A stretch of 48,420 nucleotides of DNA, taken from assembly GCA_020831485.1 (NCBI GenBank), contig JAFIGG010000021.1, positions 1 to 48,420 of the forward strand, written 5' to 3'. A program made the translations under genes and the position numbers. The notes beneath the pieces are model-generated. The model was not told where the DNA came from. It saw only the letters and a program-made list of their open reading frames with translations, and searched no databases. Positions within the stretch are counted from its first letter, which is position 1. Each line of letters begins with the position of its first letter. The stretch is from Opitutales bacterium. Its GTDB lineage: Bacteria; Verrucomicrobiota; Verrucomicrobiia; Opitutales; Oceanipulchritudinaceae. Positions 40,799-48,420 of this stretch are shown here, one piece after another.

Positions 40799-42552
40799 TG
40801 CTCTTCAATCTGTTGCCTCTCCTACCCGCCTCTACCGCCAACATCAAACTGGGTGGATCTGCGGAAGTCCCATCCCCTGAAGGCGCACTCCAAAGTTTAG
40901 GTAGATCGCTGAAGGGCGATTCTGAACCTCTTCTGGAACAGTTTCCACAGTTCGCCCAATGGCTCGAAGAGACAACTGCCGAAGCTCCCGCCAACCCGGG
41001 AAAGGTGCCGGAATGGATTCAGGGGATGCCACAGAGCGTCTTAGAAGAAATTCGCGAAGTCATCGTTCAACCTGATTCGCCTGGCAAACAGGAAGCGGTC
41101 GCCATTCAGGTCCTCACCGCCGGACTAACCCACCTGCTGCAACAACAAAACGAACCTGCTACCAGCCAGCCGATTCAGGAGTCCATCCGCGAATGGCTCG
41201 GTCTCCATCCAGCCCAGAGTTCTCCTGTAAACCGACAACAGGCCGCACCCAAGGACAGGGCTCCAGCGACAAATGCGGTCTCCCCTCAGGTCGCGGTGCC
41301 CTCCACTCAGACCAAGGCCTTCACTCAGACCAAAACTTCCACTCAGACCGAGACTTCCACTCAAGCCACGACTTCCAGCCAGACAGCACCCCCAGCTACG
41401 ACTTCGTTCACAACCGAAACCGGTCCAAGCCAGGATGCCAGCATTCCAGCGCTTCAGAGCCAAAAGCCACGACCAGCGAACCCTTCAGTTAATAGCGCTC
41501 CCACCCCGCCAACTACTGCTGAAACGGCCCAACCAGGCGCACACACAAGCGCTCCCCAACAAGCAACATCCTCCGATGCCAAAGGCATTTTTTCGCGAAC
41601 AGATCCCCCGCCAACCAACGCCAGCACCGCAAACCCCAGCCCTTTGATACCTCAGGACAAAGCCGCATTGGTCCAGGCGGTCAGTCAATCACTGGCGGCG
41701 ACGATAGCGGCAAAAAAGGAACAGCCCCTGCGAACCGAAGAGAGCCGCACCGAGCGGTCAATCCCCTTGGCAACAACTTCGCAGGCCCAGCCGACAAAGA
41801 TTGCCGACGCACAGTCACCGGAGACGCCCCTGGCACCGAAAAATTTGCCTTCCAGGGGGTCTGAAGCCTCGACCAAAACTGCCTACGATAAATTTTATAC
41901 CACTGACAAGCAGACGCTTACAATCGATCAAAACACTACTGGCGCGCGAGATGCTATGCAGTCAGAACGCATGCCAACCTCGCAACAATCCAGCACCTTA
42001 TTCAGATCCGAGACGCCAAGTTCCGGACGTGAGTTTGCCTTGGACACAGCGCAGACCAATCGCCCTGTAGCGCAGACAACGACTCCTTCCGCAACCCCTG
42101 CTAGCCGTCCCCAAGCCAGCGTCTGGACCCAGCAGATTTCTGACAGCTGGGAACGCATGCGCAGCGATGGTGTTTCCCGCATGACCGTTCAGATTCAGCT
42201 CAATCACAACGAGAGGATTTCGGTCGAACTCAGGGTCCAGGGGCAAACCGTGCAAACCCGCTTCTTCACCGAATCGGAGGCTGTGCGCCAAGGTCTGCAA
42301 CAAAGCTGGGATGAATTGACGACGCGTTTTGCCGAGCGCGGTGCGCGGCTCGAACTGCCTCAGTTTCAGAATTCAAATCCATCGAATGCCTTCCGTCAGG
42401 ATTTCGGACAGCAGCCATCCAGCGGAAACGGCTCACAGTCGCGACAAGACAACGACAAAGCGGCCGAGCCTTCAAAGCCTGCCACAACTGCGTCCAAAAA
42501 GAACTCCTTCACCGGCACCGAATCGACCTCAACCCTTTCAGCCTGGGCCTGA
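40798..42552 (+). CDS. fliK: Flagellar hook-length control protein FliK
   Basis: This 584-residue protein measures hook length and switches export specificity. The first ~440 residues are low-complexity, rich in Thr, Gln, Pro, Ala and Ser, as in a molecular ruler, and include a fourfold hexapeptide repeat. The C-terminal conserved domain lies at about 450-520 (MTVQIQLNHNERISVELRVQ, then QTRFFTESEAVRQGLQQSW). It shares one base with the upstream stop (TGATG). Place before flgD and flgE is standard. Confidence 0.87.
   Translation: MLFNLLPLLPASTANIKLGGSAEVPSPEGALQSLGRSLKGDSEPLLEQFPQFAQWLEETTAEAPANPGKVPEWIQGMPQSVLEEIREVIVQPDSPGKQEAVAIQVLTAGLTHLLQQQNEPATSQPIQESIREWLGLHPAQSSPVNRQQAAPKDRAPATNAVSPQVAVPSTQTKAFTQTKTSTQTETSTQATTSSQTAPPATTSFTTETGPSQDASIPALQSQKPRPANPSVNSAPTPPTTAETAQPGAHTSAPQQATSSDAKGIFSRTDPPPTNASTANPSPLIPQDKAALVQAVSQSLAATIAAKKEQPLRTEESRTERSIPLATTSQAQPTKIADAQSPETPLAPKNLPSRGSEASTKTAYDKFYTTDKQTLTIDQNTTGARDAMQSERMPTSQQSSTLFRSETPSSGREFALDTAQTNRPVAQTTTPSATPASRPQASVWTQQISDSWERMRSDGVSRMTVQIQLNHNERISVELRVQGQTVQTRFFTESEAVRQGLQQSWDELTTRFAERGARLELPQFQNSNPSNAFRQDFGQQPSSGNGSQSRQDNDKAAEPSKPATTASKKNSFTGTESTSTLSAWA
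41311..41382 (+). repeat. Four 18-bp tandem repeats inside fliK
   Basis: Four in-frame 18-base units encode TKAFTQ, TKTSTQ, TETSTQ and ATTSSQ. The DNA units share ACTTCCACTCAG. Gain or loss of units would keep frame and change the length of the FliK ruler region. Confidence 0.85.
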
Positions 42553-42554
42553 CC

Positions 42555-42977
42555 ATGGATATCACCGCACTTCAATCCGCCGCAGGATTTAACACTACCG
42601 GCAACACACAGCAAACCGGCCCCAGCAACGATCTGGGCATGTTTGATTTTCTCAAATTGCTGACGGTGCAAATGAGCAATCAGGATCCCCTGAGCCCCAT
42701 GGACGATATGGACTTCATCGCTCAAATGGCCCAGTTCAGCAGCCTTCAGGAGATGAGCCGCATGAACAATCAGTTCAGCGCACTTCGGGACGAGCAGTCC
42801 TGGATCAGTGCCCAGCAGTTCATTGGCAAGGAAGTCACCTTTGTAGACAGCGATGGCAACAACCAGAAGGGCGTTGTCAATGGCTCCTCCAGAGAAGGCA
42901 AAGACATTTTTCTCCGCATAGAAGGCAACCAAATCCCCATCACATCGGTTCATCAGGTAAACCTGGTCAACAGCTGA
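42555..42977 (+). CDS. flgD: Flagellar hook cap protein FlgD (short form)
   Basis: This 140-residue protein is the scaffold for hook assembly. The conserved N-terminal part reads MFDFLKLLTVQMSNQDPLSP and MDFIAQMAQFSSLQEM, followed by a short beta domain (QFIGKEVTFVDSDGN). It lacks most of the FlgD Ig-like C-terminal domain seen in the ~220-residue enteric form, as in other short FlgD proteins. It starts 2 bases after fliK and precedes flgE. Confidence 0.94.
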   Translation: MDITALQSAAGFNTTGNTQQTGPSNDLGMFDFLKLLTVQMSNQDPLSPMDDMDFIAQMAQFSSLQEMSRMNNQFSALRDEQSWISAQQFIGKEVTFVDSDGNNQKGVVNGSSREGKDIFLRIEGNQIPITSVHQVNLVNS

Positions 42978-43017
42978 TTCAATCACTCACAAGACAACGT
43001 CTAAATCCAAAAATACT

Positions 43018-44277
43018 ATGGCACTCATCGGCTCACTATCTACAGGCGTCTCCGCAATGAAATCTTTTGTCCGCGGAATGGACACCATTGGTCACAATAT
43101 CGCAAATGTGAACACCATGGGCTTCAAGGCCCAGCGCACCAATTACAGCGACAATTTTTCTGAAACCCTGCAAAGCGCTTTGCCTCAAACCGGCGACCGC
43201 TCCAACACACCGCCAATGCAAATCGGCACCGGTGTAGGTCTCGGTTCTGTGCAGAAGCTCTTCACCCAGGGAACGGTCAACCAAACAGGCGTCGATTCAG
43301 ACCTGGCCATCGCCGGCAGTGGATTCTTCACCGTCTACGACGCGTCGAACAACACCAATTTCGTAACCCGGACCGGTAACTTCCGCGTCAACCAGGAAGG
43401 TTACATGGTTGATCAGAACGGTTACTATCTGCTCGGCCTCACGGGTGGCAGCCAGTTCGAAAACCCGGACAGCATTGGACGTATCCGTATTGACCTGGCC
43501 AACGATGTCCGCGTTGACGCCCAGAACCGACCCGTCGACATGCAGGGCAACATCATTCTCGAAGATGCCAATCGGGCGAGCCCCAACGCCTCTTCAAGCA
43601 CTGGATTCTACTACACCGATCCAGCAGGGCGGCCGCTCGACCCGAATGGCCGTATCATTCTGAGTGATGGCACCTTTGCCGTCGCGAACCCCAACTCTCC
43701 AACCGGATACGACCATGTCGATGACAGCCAGACGCCTCCCGAGGTCGGCAGCTGGAATCCGAATGCACCCATGCCGACCATCGGCATGCTGGACCAGGCG
43801 ATGGAATGGGATCCGGCCAATCCACAGATCGCCGTTCCCGCAGCCTCTGCTGATGACCCACGCCAACAGCCCCTCGCCATTGAGTCCTGGGCGATCGACA
43901 AAGAAGGTCAGGTAAACCTCTTCCTCAACGATGGTTCAACCTATACCCGCGGTCAGCTGCTGCTGCAACAGGTCAATGATCCGAGTTCACTTTCGGCCAT
44001 GGGCAACGGCCTTTATTCAGGAACAGTAAACGCCGGCCCGGTTGGCGGCATGAACTGGGCCATTGGAACCCGGCCAACCGAAGCCCAACTTCAGTACTAC
44101 CGTCCCAATGAAAACGGAGTGGGCTTTATCCAGGCCCGCGCACTGGAAGGTTCGAATGTCGATCTGACGGAGGAGTTCTCCAACATGATCACGACTCAAC
44201 GCGCCTTCCAGGCCGGCTCCCGACTTATTTCCACCTCGGACGACATGCTGCAGGAAATCGTGAACCTCAAGCGTTAA
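43018..44277 (+). CDS. flgE: Flagellar hook protein FlgE
   Basis: This 419-residue protein is the hook subunit. The N-terminus MALIGSLSTGVSAMKSFVRG with HNIANVNTMGFKAQRTNYSD and the C-terminus VDLTEEFSNMITTQRAFQAG are the paired D0/D1 helices of hook and rod proteins. The middle exposed domain carries two successive similar 34-residue segments starting at R171 (RPVDMQGNIILEDANR) and R205 (RPLDPNGRIILSDGTF), an internal duplication. FlgG/FlgF are alternatives, but length and position after flgD favour FlgE. Confidence 0.93.
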   Translation: MALIGSLSTGVSAMKSFVRGMDTIGHNIANVNTMGFKAQRTNYSDNFSETLQSALPQTGDRSNTPPMQIGTGVGLGSVQKLFTQGTVNQTGVDSDLAIAGSGFFTVYDASNNTNFVTRTGNFRVNQEGYMVDQNGYYLLGLTGGSQFENPDSIGRIRIDLANDVRVDAQNRPVDMQGNIILEDANRASPNASSSTGFYYTDPAGRPLDPNGRIILSDGTFAVANPNSPTGYDHVDDSQTPPEVGSWNPNAPMPTIGMLDQAMEWDPANPQIAVPAASADDPRQQPLAIESWAIDKEGQVNLFLNDGSTYTRGQLLLQQVNDPSSLSAMGNGLYSGTVNAGPVGGMNWAIGTRPTEAQLQYYRPNENGVGFIQARALEGSNVDLTEEFSNMITTQRAFQAGSRLISTSDDMLQEIVNLKR

Positions 44278-44292
44278 GGAACCTGACCACTG

Positions 44293-44835
44293 ATGCCTGA
44301 TCCGGATCCAACCGAGTTTGACGATGTAGCGAAAGGGAAAGACAGCCCACGGCAGCGCTTTCCCTGGCTGGTGCTCGTCCTTGCGATTGTGCTGATGCCC
44401 CTCGCATCCTTCCTCTTGACCGAACTGGTACTCATTCCCCGGATCAAGGAAGCGGTCGACAGCGGCAGCATCTCAGTCGCACAACCCCAGGCACAGGCCA
44501 GCATCGCCGGCAACCTCGCAGCCCGCCAGGAGCTACCGCACAGCCACGAATTCAGGGGAATCATCGTGAATGTTGCAGGCACTATGGGAACGCGTTTCCT
44601 GAAAATCAGTTTCAAAGTCGCAAGTAATCAAGCGGACATCTCCAATCGGATGGAGAGGCACCGGGCCGCCGTCCTCGATGCTGTATTGTCCACTCTATCA
44701 ACCCGGACGCTCACGGAGCTGGAAGGGCCAGGCGTTCGCAATGCAATCCGCCGGGCACTCATCGAAAACATCAATGACGTAGTGGGAACCAACACGGTTC
44801 AAGAACTCTACTTTACCGAATTCATCGTCCAATGA
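44293..44835 (+). CDS. fliL: Flagellar basal body-associated protein FliL
   Basis: This 180-residue protein has one membrane segment (WLVLVLAIVLMPLASFLLTE, about 25-44) after a short acidic cytoplasmic start, and a periplasmic stomatin-like domain: RGIIVNVAGTMGTRFLKISF ... ENINDVVGTNTVQELYFTEF. FliL rings surround stators and support torque. It ends in an ATGA overlap with fliM. Confidence 0.9.
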   Translation: MPDPDPTEFDDVAKGKDSPRQRFPWLVLVLAIVLMPLASFLLTELVLIPRIKEAVDSGSISVAQPQAQASIAGNLAARQELPHSHEFRGIIVNVAGTMGTRFLKISFKVASNQADISNRMERHRAAVLDAVLSTLSTRTLTELEGPGVRNAIRRALIENINDVVGTNTVQELYFTEFIVQ

Positions 44836-45875
44836 GCTCCGACGAAGAGGAAAACATTCCTTTCGATATGGAGGGAGGCATGCTCTCGCAGGATGAGATT
44901 GACAATCTCCTTGCGCAAGCCACTGAGCAAGAATCAAGCCTGATCATCTGGCACGATAAGCGACGCTCACGTCAGACTGAGACCGTCCACATCGAACCCT
45001 ATGACTTCCGCACTCCGATATTCCTGAGTGAGATCGAGATGCGGCGGCTTCGGCTACTGCACGAGGACTTCATCCGCTACCTCGAAGCACGTATGGCGAT
45101 CTTCCTGCGCCTGGAGATATCCATCAAGATGTCCAAGCTCTCAACCATTTCCTATGGTCAATACACCGAGAGCATGAGCAACCCGACTCATATCTGCTTC
45201 TTCAAAGTCAATCCTCTGCCGGGCCTGTGCATCATCGACATTAACCCGCGGCTGGCCTTGACCATTGCCAGCCGCATGCTGGGTGGCGCCGGACAAGCAG
45301 TCAATGCCGACCGCTACCTTACCGAGATTGAAACCGACCTGATCGATGAGATGATTGGCATAGTGCTCAAAGAGTGGGCGGGAAACTGGGATTACGATGA
45401 AACTCTCGAACCCTCGATCGTTGGCCACGAACTGAGCGGCCGCTTCCTGCAGACAGCTCCACACGATTCCATCGTGCTCTTGCTCGCCCTTGAATTTGAA
45501 GTCCGGGACTGCCTTGAACAGATGCAGATCGCCTTTCCCCTCCACCTGGTTGAGCCTCTGGTACGCAATCTGCAGAACAAGCGCCGCAAGGAAATGGACT
45601 ACGCCCACGGCGAACGCAAGATCGCCTGGCGTGACAGCTACGGAAAGATCAACATTCCAGTGACCGCATCCTGGCAGACCCCTGCCATGAAACTTTCCGA
45701 TTGGCTGAACCTCGAAGTCGGAACCGTAATCCCCATCAACAGACGCCACGACGGCAATCTGGAACTGGAACTCGCCGGCAAAGGTGCCTTTGTCGCTGAA
45801 CCCGGTATCCAGGATGGCCAACGCTGTATTCGCATTCAATCCAAACTGACTGAACCCAATGAGCCAAACTTATGA
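44832..45875 (+). CDS. fliM: Flagellar motor switch protein FliM
   Basis: This 347-residue C-ring protein binds CheY-P. The N-terminus carries MLSQDEIDNLLAQ, the typical CheY-P-binding segment, though preceded here by ~16 acidic residues. Then come YDFRTPIFLSEIEMRRLRLL, the GGAG-containing middle domain (SRMLGGAGQAVNADR) and a C-terminal SpoA domain (VTASWQTPAMKLSDWLNLEV). It overlaps fliN by 17 bases. Confidence 0.96.
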   Translation: MSSDEEENIPFDMEGGMLSQDEIDNLLAQATEQESSLIIWHDKRRSRQTETVHIEPYDFRTPIFLSEIEMRRLRLLHEDFIRYLEARMAIFLRLEISIKMSKLSTISYGQYTESMSNPTHICFFKVNPLPGLCIIDINPRLALTIASRMLGGAGQAVNADRYLTEIETDLIDEMIGIVLKEWAGNWDYDETLEPSIVGHELSGRFLQTAPHDSIVLLLALEFEVRDCLEQMQIAFPLHLVEPLVRNLQNKRRKEMDYAHGERKIAWRDSYGKINIPVTASWQTPAMKLSDWLNLEVGTVIPINRRHDGNLELELAGKGAFVAEPGIQDGQRCIRIQSKLTEPNEPNL

Positions 45876-46113
45876 CGAAAACGCGTTGAACACGATACTT
45901 GATGTCAGAGTTCACGCCACCGTTCAACTCGGATCCTGTCGCCTGCGGATGAAAGAGATCCTGGAGCTATCGCCAGGTGCCGTCGTCCAGCTGAATCAGC
46001 TGGCAACGGATCCTGTTGGACTCTACCTCAATGACCGCCTCATAGCTGAGGGTGAAGTCATTATCATCGACGACCATCTCGGGATCAAAATAACCGAAAT
46101 AAAAATGGGCTGA
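45859..46113 (+). CDS. fliN: Flagellar motor switch protein FliN (short)
   Basis: This 84-residue protein is essentially one SpoA domain: ILDVRVHATVQLGSCRLRMK, EILELSPGAVVQLNQLATDP, and VIIIDDHLGIKITEI. It forms the lower C-ring and docks FliH. It lacks the longer N-terminal extension of enteric FliN. It overlaps the fliM end by 17 bases. Confidence 0.95.
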   Translation: MSQTYDENALNTILDVRVHATVQLGSCRLRMKEILELSPGAVVQLNQLATDPVGLYLNDRLIAEGEVIIIDDHLGIKITEIKMG

Positions 46114-46131
46114 TAAGCCTGCCAAGGAGCG

Positions 46132-46491
46132 ATGATCAACCACCTGCAGCTGCTTACCGCAACCGATTCTCCGGACCTCTGGCCCGGATCGGCCACTTCA
46201 TCGCTGTTGCCCATTATCCTGCTTTTCATCCTGGCCGTTCCGCTGGTCTGGATCCTCTGGCGCAAACGCATGCCGCGTGCTGTGGGAGGAAATCGCAAGC
46301 TGAATATTAGCGAAAGCTGTATGGTCGGGCCGCGCCAGTTCATCATCGTAGCCAGTTACGAGAACGAGCGAATACTCATCGGCGTCTCCCCTGGACAGAT
46401 CAATTACCTCTGCAAAGTCAAGGCCGGCGAAGAGCCGGCAACAACCGATTCACGATTCGAAGAGCTCCTGACAAAAGACACCCTGCAATGA
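46132..46491 (+). CDS. fliO: Flagellar biosynthesis protein FliO
   Basis: This 119-residue protein has one membrane segment (LPIILLFILAVPLVWILW, about 24-42) and a small cytoplasmic domain reading SESCMVGPRQFIIVASYENE and RILIGVSPGQINYL, the FliO/FliZ signature. AAGGAG stands just before the ATG. FliO helps assemble the FliP ring of the export gate. The stop overlaps fliP as ATGA. Confidence 0.9.
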   Translation: MINHLQLLTATDSPDLWPGSATSSLLPIILLFILAVPLVWILWRKRMPRAVGGNRKLNISESCMVGPRQFIIVASYENERILIGVSPGQINYLCKVKAGEEPATTDSRFEELLTKDTLQ

Positions 46492-47270
46492 CCCGGGCCG
46501 AATCCCAGTTTAACCTCACATGGATGCGACGAGTGATTCCCCTGCTCGCCGTTCTTGTGTATACAGGCCTGGTAAGCAGCGCCGGCGCACAAGATGGGGG
46601 TGCCAATTTCAGTATCAGCTACAATCAGGGAGGCGACGAAGCCGACTACAGCATGGTGATTCAGATCCTGTTCATCATGACCATCGTTTCCCTCGGACCG
46701 GCGATCGTCCTTATGATGACCAGCTTTCTGCGGATAACCATTGTTCTCAGCTTTCTGCGTAATGCCATGGGTTTGCAGACGACGCCTTCCAATCAGGTGA
46801 TCGTTGCCATCAGTTTGTTTCTAACCTTTTTCCTCATGTCCCCGGTAATCGCGGTGATTCAAACAGAGGCCCTGGAACCCTACCAGGCGCAGGAGATCAC
46901 CTCCCAGGTCGCCCTGGACCGCAGCGTAAATACCCTGAAACAATTCATGCTGAACCAGACCCGGCCCGCAGACCTCGAGTTCTTTCTTGAGCTGTCTGGT
47001 TCCGGTCGCACGGGGGTCGCCGACCTTCCCGTGTCGGTGGTGATTCCGGCGTTCGTCCTCAGTGAGCTGAGAACAGCTTTCCAAATGGGCTTTCTGATCT
47101 TTCTGCCGTTCATCGTCATCGACTTCCTGGTCGCTTCCTCGCTGATGGCCATGGGGATGTTCATGATGCCCCCGGCACTGGTTTCACTTCCTTTCAAGAT
47201 CCTTTTGTTCGTCCTCGTCGACGGCTGGTATCTGGTAATTCGTTCCCTCGTCCAAAGCTTTCAAATATGA
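46488..47270 (+). CDS. fliP: Flagellar export gate protein FliP
   Basis: This 260-residue protein has a cleavable signal peptide (about 1-34, ending SSAGA-Q) and the FliP core: FIMTIVSLGPAIVLMMTSFL, RITIVLSFLRNAMG, VIPAFVLSELRTAFQMGFLI and LIFLPFIVIDFLVASSLMAM. Five FliP with FliQ and FliR form the export gate. The start overlaps fliO and the end overlaps fliQ. Confidence 0.98.
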   Translation: MTRAESQFNLTWMRRVIPLLAVLVYTGLVSSAGAQDGGANFSISYNQGGDEADYSMVIQILFIMTIVSLGPAIVLMMTSFLRITIVLSFLRNAMGLQTTPSNQVIVAISLFLTFFLMSPVIAVIQTEALEPYQAQEITSQVALDRSVNTLKQFMLNQTRPADLEFFLELSGSGRTGVADLPVSVVIPAFVLSELRTAFQMGFLIFLPFIVIDFLVASSLMAMGMFMMPPALVSLPFKILLFVLVDGWYLVIRSLVQSFQI

Positions 47271-47536
47271 CAATCGAACTTGCAGTCGAATTGCTCCGCC
47301 TGACCTTCAGCCAGGCCCTGGCCATGGTTCTGCCTCTATTGCTGACGATTCTCAGCGTCGGGGTCACAATCAGCCTAGCCCAGTCGGTGACCAGTATCCA
47401 GGAGCAAACCCTGACTTTCGTACCCAAGCTGATTGCTGCCAGCATGGTCTTTCTCGCTACCGCATACTGGAGCATCCAGTCCATCATGACATTCACCACT
47501 CTCATGTTTGAACGGATTCCCGACATGGCGAATTAG
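47267..47536 (+). CDS. fliQ: Flagellar export gate protein FliQ
   Basis: This 89-residue protein with two membrane helices (about 16-38 and 55-75) is joined by the typical LAQSVTSIQEQTLTFVPKL loop. Length and motif are standard for FliQ. It starts in ATGA overlap with fliP. Confidence 0.97.
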   Translation: MTIELAVELLRLTFSQALAMVLPLLLTILSVGVTISLAQSVTSIQEQTLTFVPKLIAASMVFLATAYWSIQSIMTFTTLMFERIPDMAN

Positions 47537-47547
47537 GTTTTTGATCA

Positions 47548-48339
47548 ATGTTGACCTTCATACAGTTTGACGAATGGCTCTCCTGGATATTTCCATTTAT
47601 CCGGGCACTGTCGTTGCTCACACTGATTCCGTTTGTTCTCAGTCCCGTACCCATGATGGTGCGTATCGGACTGGCACTTTTCCTTGGCTTCATCGCGATG
47701 CCAATGGTTCCCCCTATTCCCGCTGCCACTAGTCTGGTCGGAGTGGGCTCACTGGTAGCAGGCGAAATCCTCTGCGGTGCCCTGATGGGATTCGCCATCA
47801 TGATTGTCTACCAGATCGCCGCCGCAGCAGGCCGATTCATCTCACAGGAAATGAGCTTGATGCAGAGCAATCTCTTCAATCCGGCCAGCGGGACATCCGA
47901 ACCCCTGCTCTCCATTCCCCTCGGGCAATTGGTGACTCTGATGATCTTTCTCACCGGGGCGCACTACCATCTGCTCTACGCCTTCATCCGCAGCTTCCAG
48001 ATCGCACCGGTTGGGTCCGGCTTCCTCAACGAAGCCACAGTGATCTACATGATGCAGCAGTCCAGCGCCATTTTCCTGGTCGGTGCCCAAATGGCTGCCC
48101 CATTCATCGCCGCCAACTTTATTGTGGTTTTCGCTTTTTCCATTCTCGGACGCACAGTTCCATCCATCAACGTCTTCATGCTCAGCTTCCCAGTGCGCAT
48201 TCTGGTTGGATTCATCCTCCTCGGCGCGACGGTAACCCTGATGGGCCGCTACCTGATGCAGCCCGTGGAAGCGACACCGGAACGCATGCTGCGCATGATC
48301 TACGCGCCGGAAGCCGCACAACCCCTGATGACACCCTGA
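47548..48339 (+). CDS. fliR: Flagellar export gate protein FliR
   Basis: This 263-residue protein has six or seven membrane helices. It contains RALSLLTLIPFVLSPVPMMV, GEILCGALMGFAIMIVYQIA, AAAGRFISQEMSLMQSNLFN (FliR signature around the plug) and FSILGRTVPSINVFMLSFPV. One FliR completes the FliP5Q4R1 gate. It is followed 10 bases later by flhB. Confidence 0.97.
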   Translation: MLTFIQFDEWLSWIFPFIRALSLLTLIPFVLSPVPMMVRIGLALFLGFIAMPMVPPIPAATSLVGVGSLVAGEILCGALMGFAIMIVYQIAAAAGRFISQEMSLMQSNLFNPASGTSEPLLSIPLGQLVTLMIFLTGAHYHLLYAFIRSFQIAPVGSGFLNEATVIYMMQQSSAIFLVGAQMAAPFIAANFIVVFAFSILGRTVPSINVFMLSFPVRILVGFILLGATVTLMGRYLMQPVEATPERMLRMIYAPEAAQPLMTP

Positions 48340-48349
48340 TTCGAACGCC

Positions 48350-48420
48350 ATGGCCGACAAACCAGATAAAGCATCCAAAACCGAAGAGCCGACACAAAAG
48401 CGGATTGAGGATGCCCATGC
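48350..48420 (+). CDS. flhB: Flagellar export protein FlhB, N-terminal start (partial)
   Basis: ATG 48350 opens a frame that runs off the right edge after 23 complete codons. The visible part contains KTEEPTQKRIEDA, close to the EKTE-PTxKRxxDAR start that marks FlhB proteins. Placement right after fliR is the usual order. The membrane and autocleavage domains lie outside the window. Confidence 0.9.
   Translation, partial: MADKPDKASKTEEPTQKRIEDAH

Noticed and set aside
33981-48420. Virulence-type injectisome (type III secretion) instead of flagellum
   Set aside because: The shared export genes are accompanied by rod, hook, hook cap, FliK, FliL, FliG/M/N and a nearby flagellin, so the cluster is flagellar.
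1-48420. CRISPR array or prophage
   Set aside because: No evenly spaced repeats with unique spacers, and no capsid, terminase, portal or integrase genes were found.

Overview
The window reads as a chromosomal segment of a motile Gram-negative-type bacterium with moderately high GC. A lipoprotein, a TonB-type C-terminal domain protein, an alphaproteobacterial-style flagellin/FlbT/FlaF set, and tRNA-adjacent repeats of a kind I recall from Opitutae genomes make a Verrucomicrobiota (Opitutae/Puniceicoccales-like) origin my best guess. That assignment is an inference from memory, not a search result.

Region A (1-15802, all + strand) is a dense genome-defence operon. It holds the end of a type I modification subunit (HsdM), HsdS, RhuM, a Septu-like ATPase/HNH pair (PtuA/PtuB-like), two unrecognised AT-richer genes, a 1585-residue Hsp90-like-ATPase/SF2-helicase fusion, and a 1233-residue RecD-like SF1 helicase with a nuclease-like tail. 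Nearly all junctions are ATGA overlaps, longer overlaps or gaps of a few bases. A ~183-bp copy of the start of the RecD-like gene lies immediately before the big helicase gene, with the same ATGA junction, so the helicase gene sits between two direct repeats. No hsdR is present in the window.

Region B (15803-17816) is a repeat-rich spacer. It has a palindromic intergenic stretch, a UPF0316 membrane protein, a GIY-YIG nuclease gene, several copies of a short repeat, and tRNA-Ser(UGA) on the minus strand with a partial copy of its 3' end 0.67 kb away.

Region C (17817-22329) carries release factor 3 (prfC), then on the minus strand an HDOD protein, a coiled-coil membrane protein and an ATPase-like protein with a degenerate P-loop.

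Region D (22330-33829) carries motility regulation and chemotaxis: flagellin, flbT, flaF and a small unknown gene on +; HDOD, lipoprotein, chemoreceptor, TonB-domain protein and CheW on -; then a FlgM-like small protein, CheX, a REC-pseudoREC-STAS regulator and CheA on +.

Region E (33981-48420) is one long + strand flagellar basal-body/export operon: flgB, flgC, fliE, fliF, fliG, fliH, fliI, fliJ, a MotE-like gene, fliK, flgD, flgE, fliL, fliM, fliN, fliO, fliP, fliQ, fliR and the start of flhB. Together D and E encode the filament, hook, rod, MS- and C-rings, export gate and ATPase, and the signalling that steers the motor.
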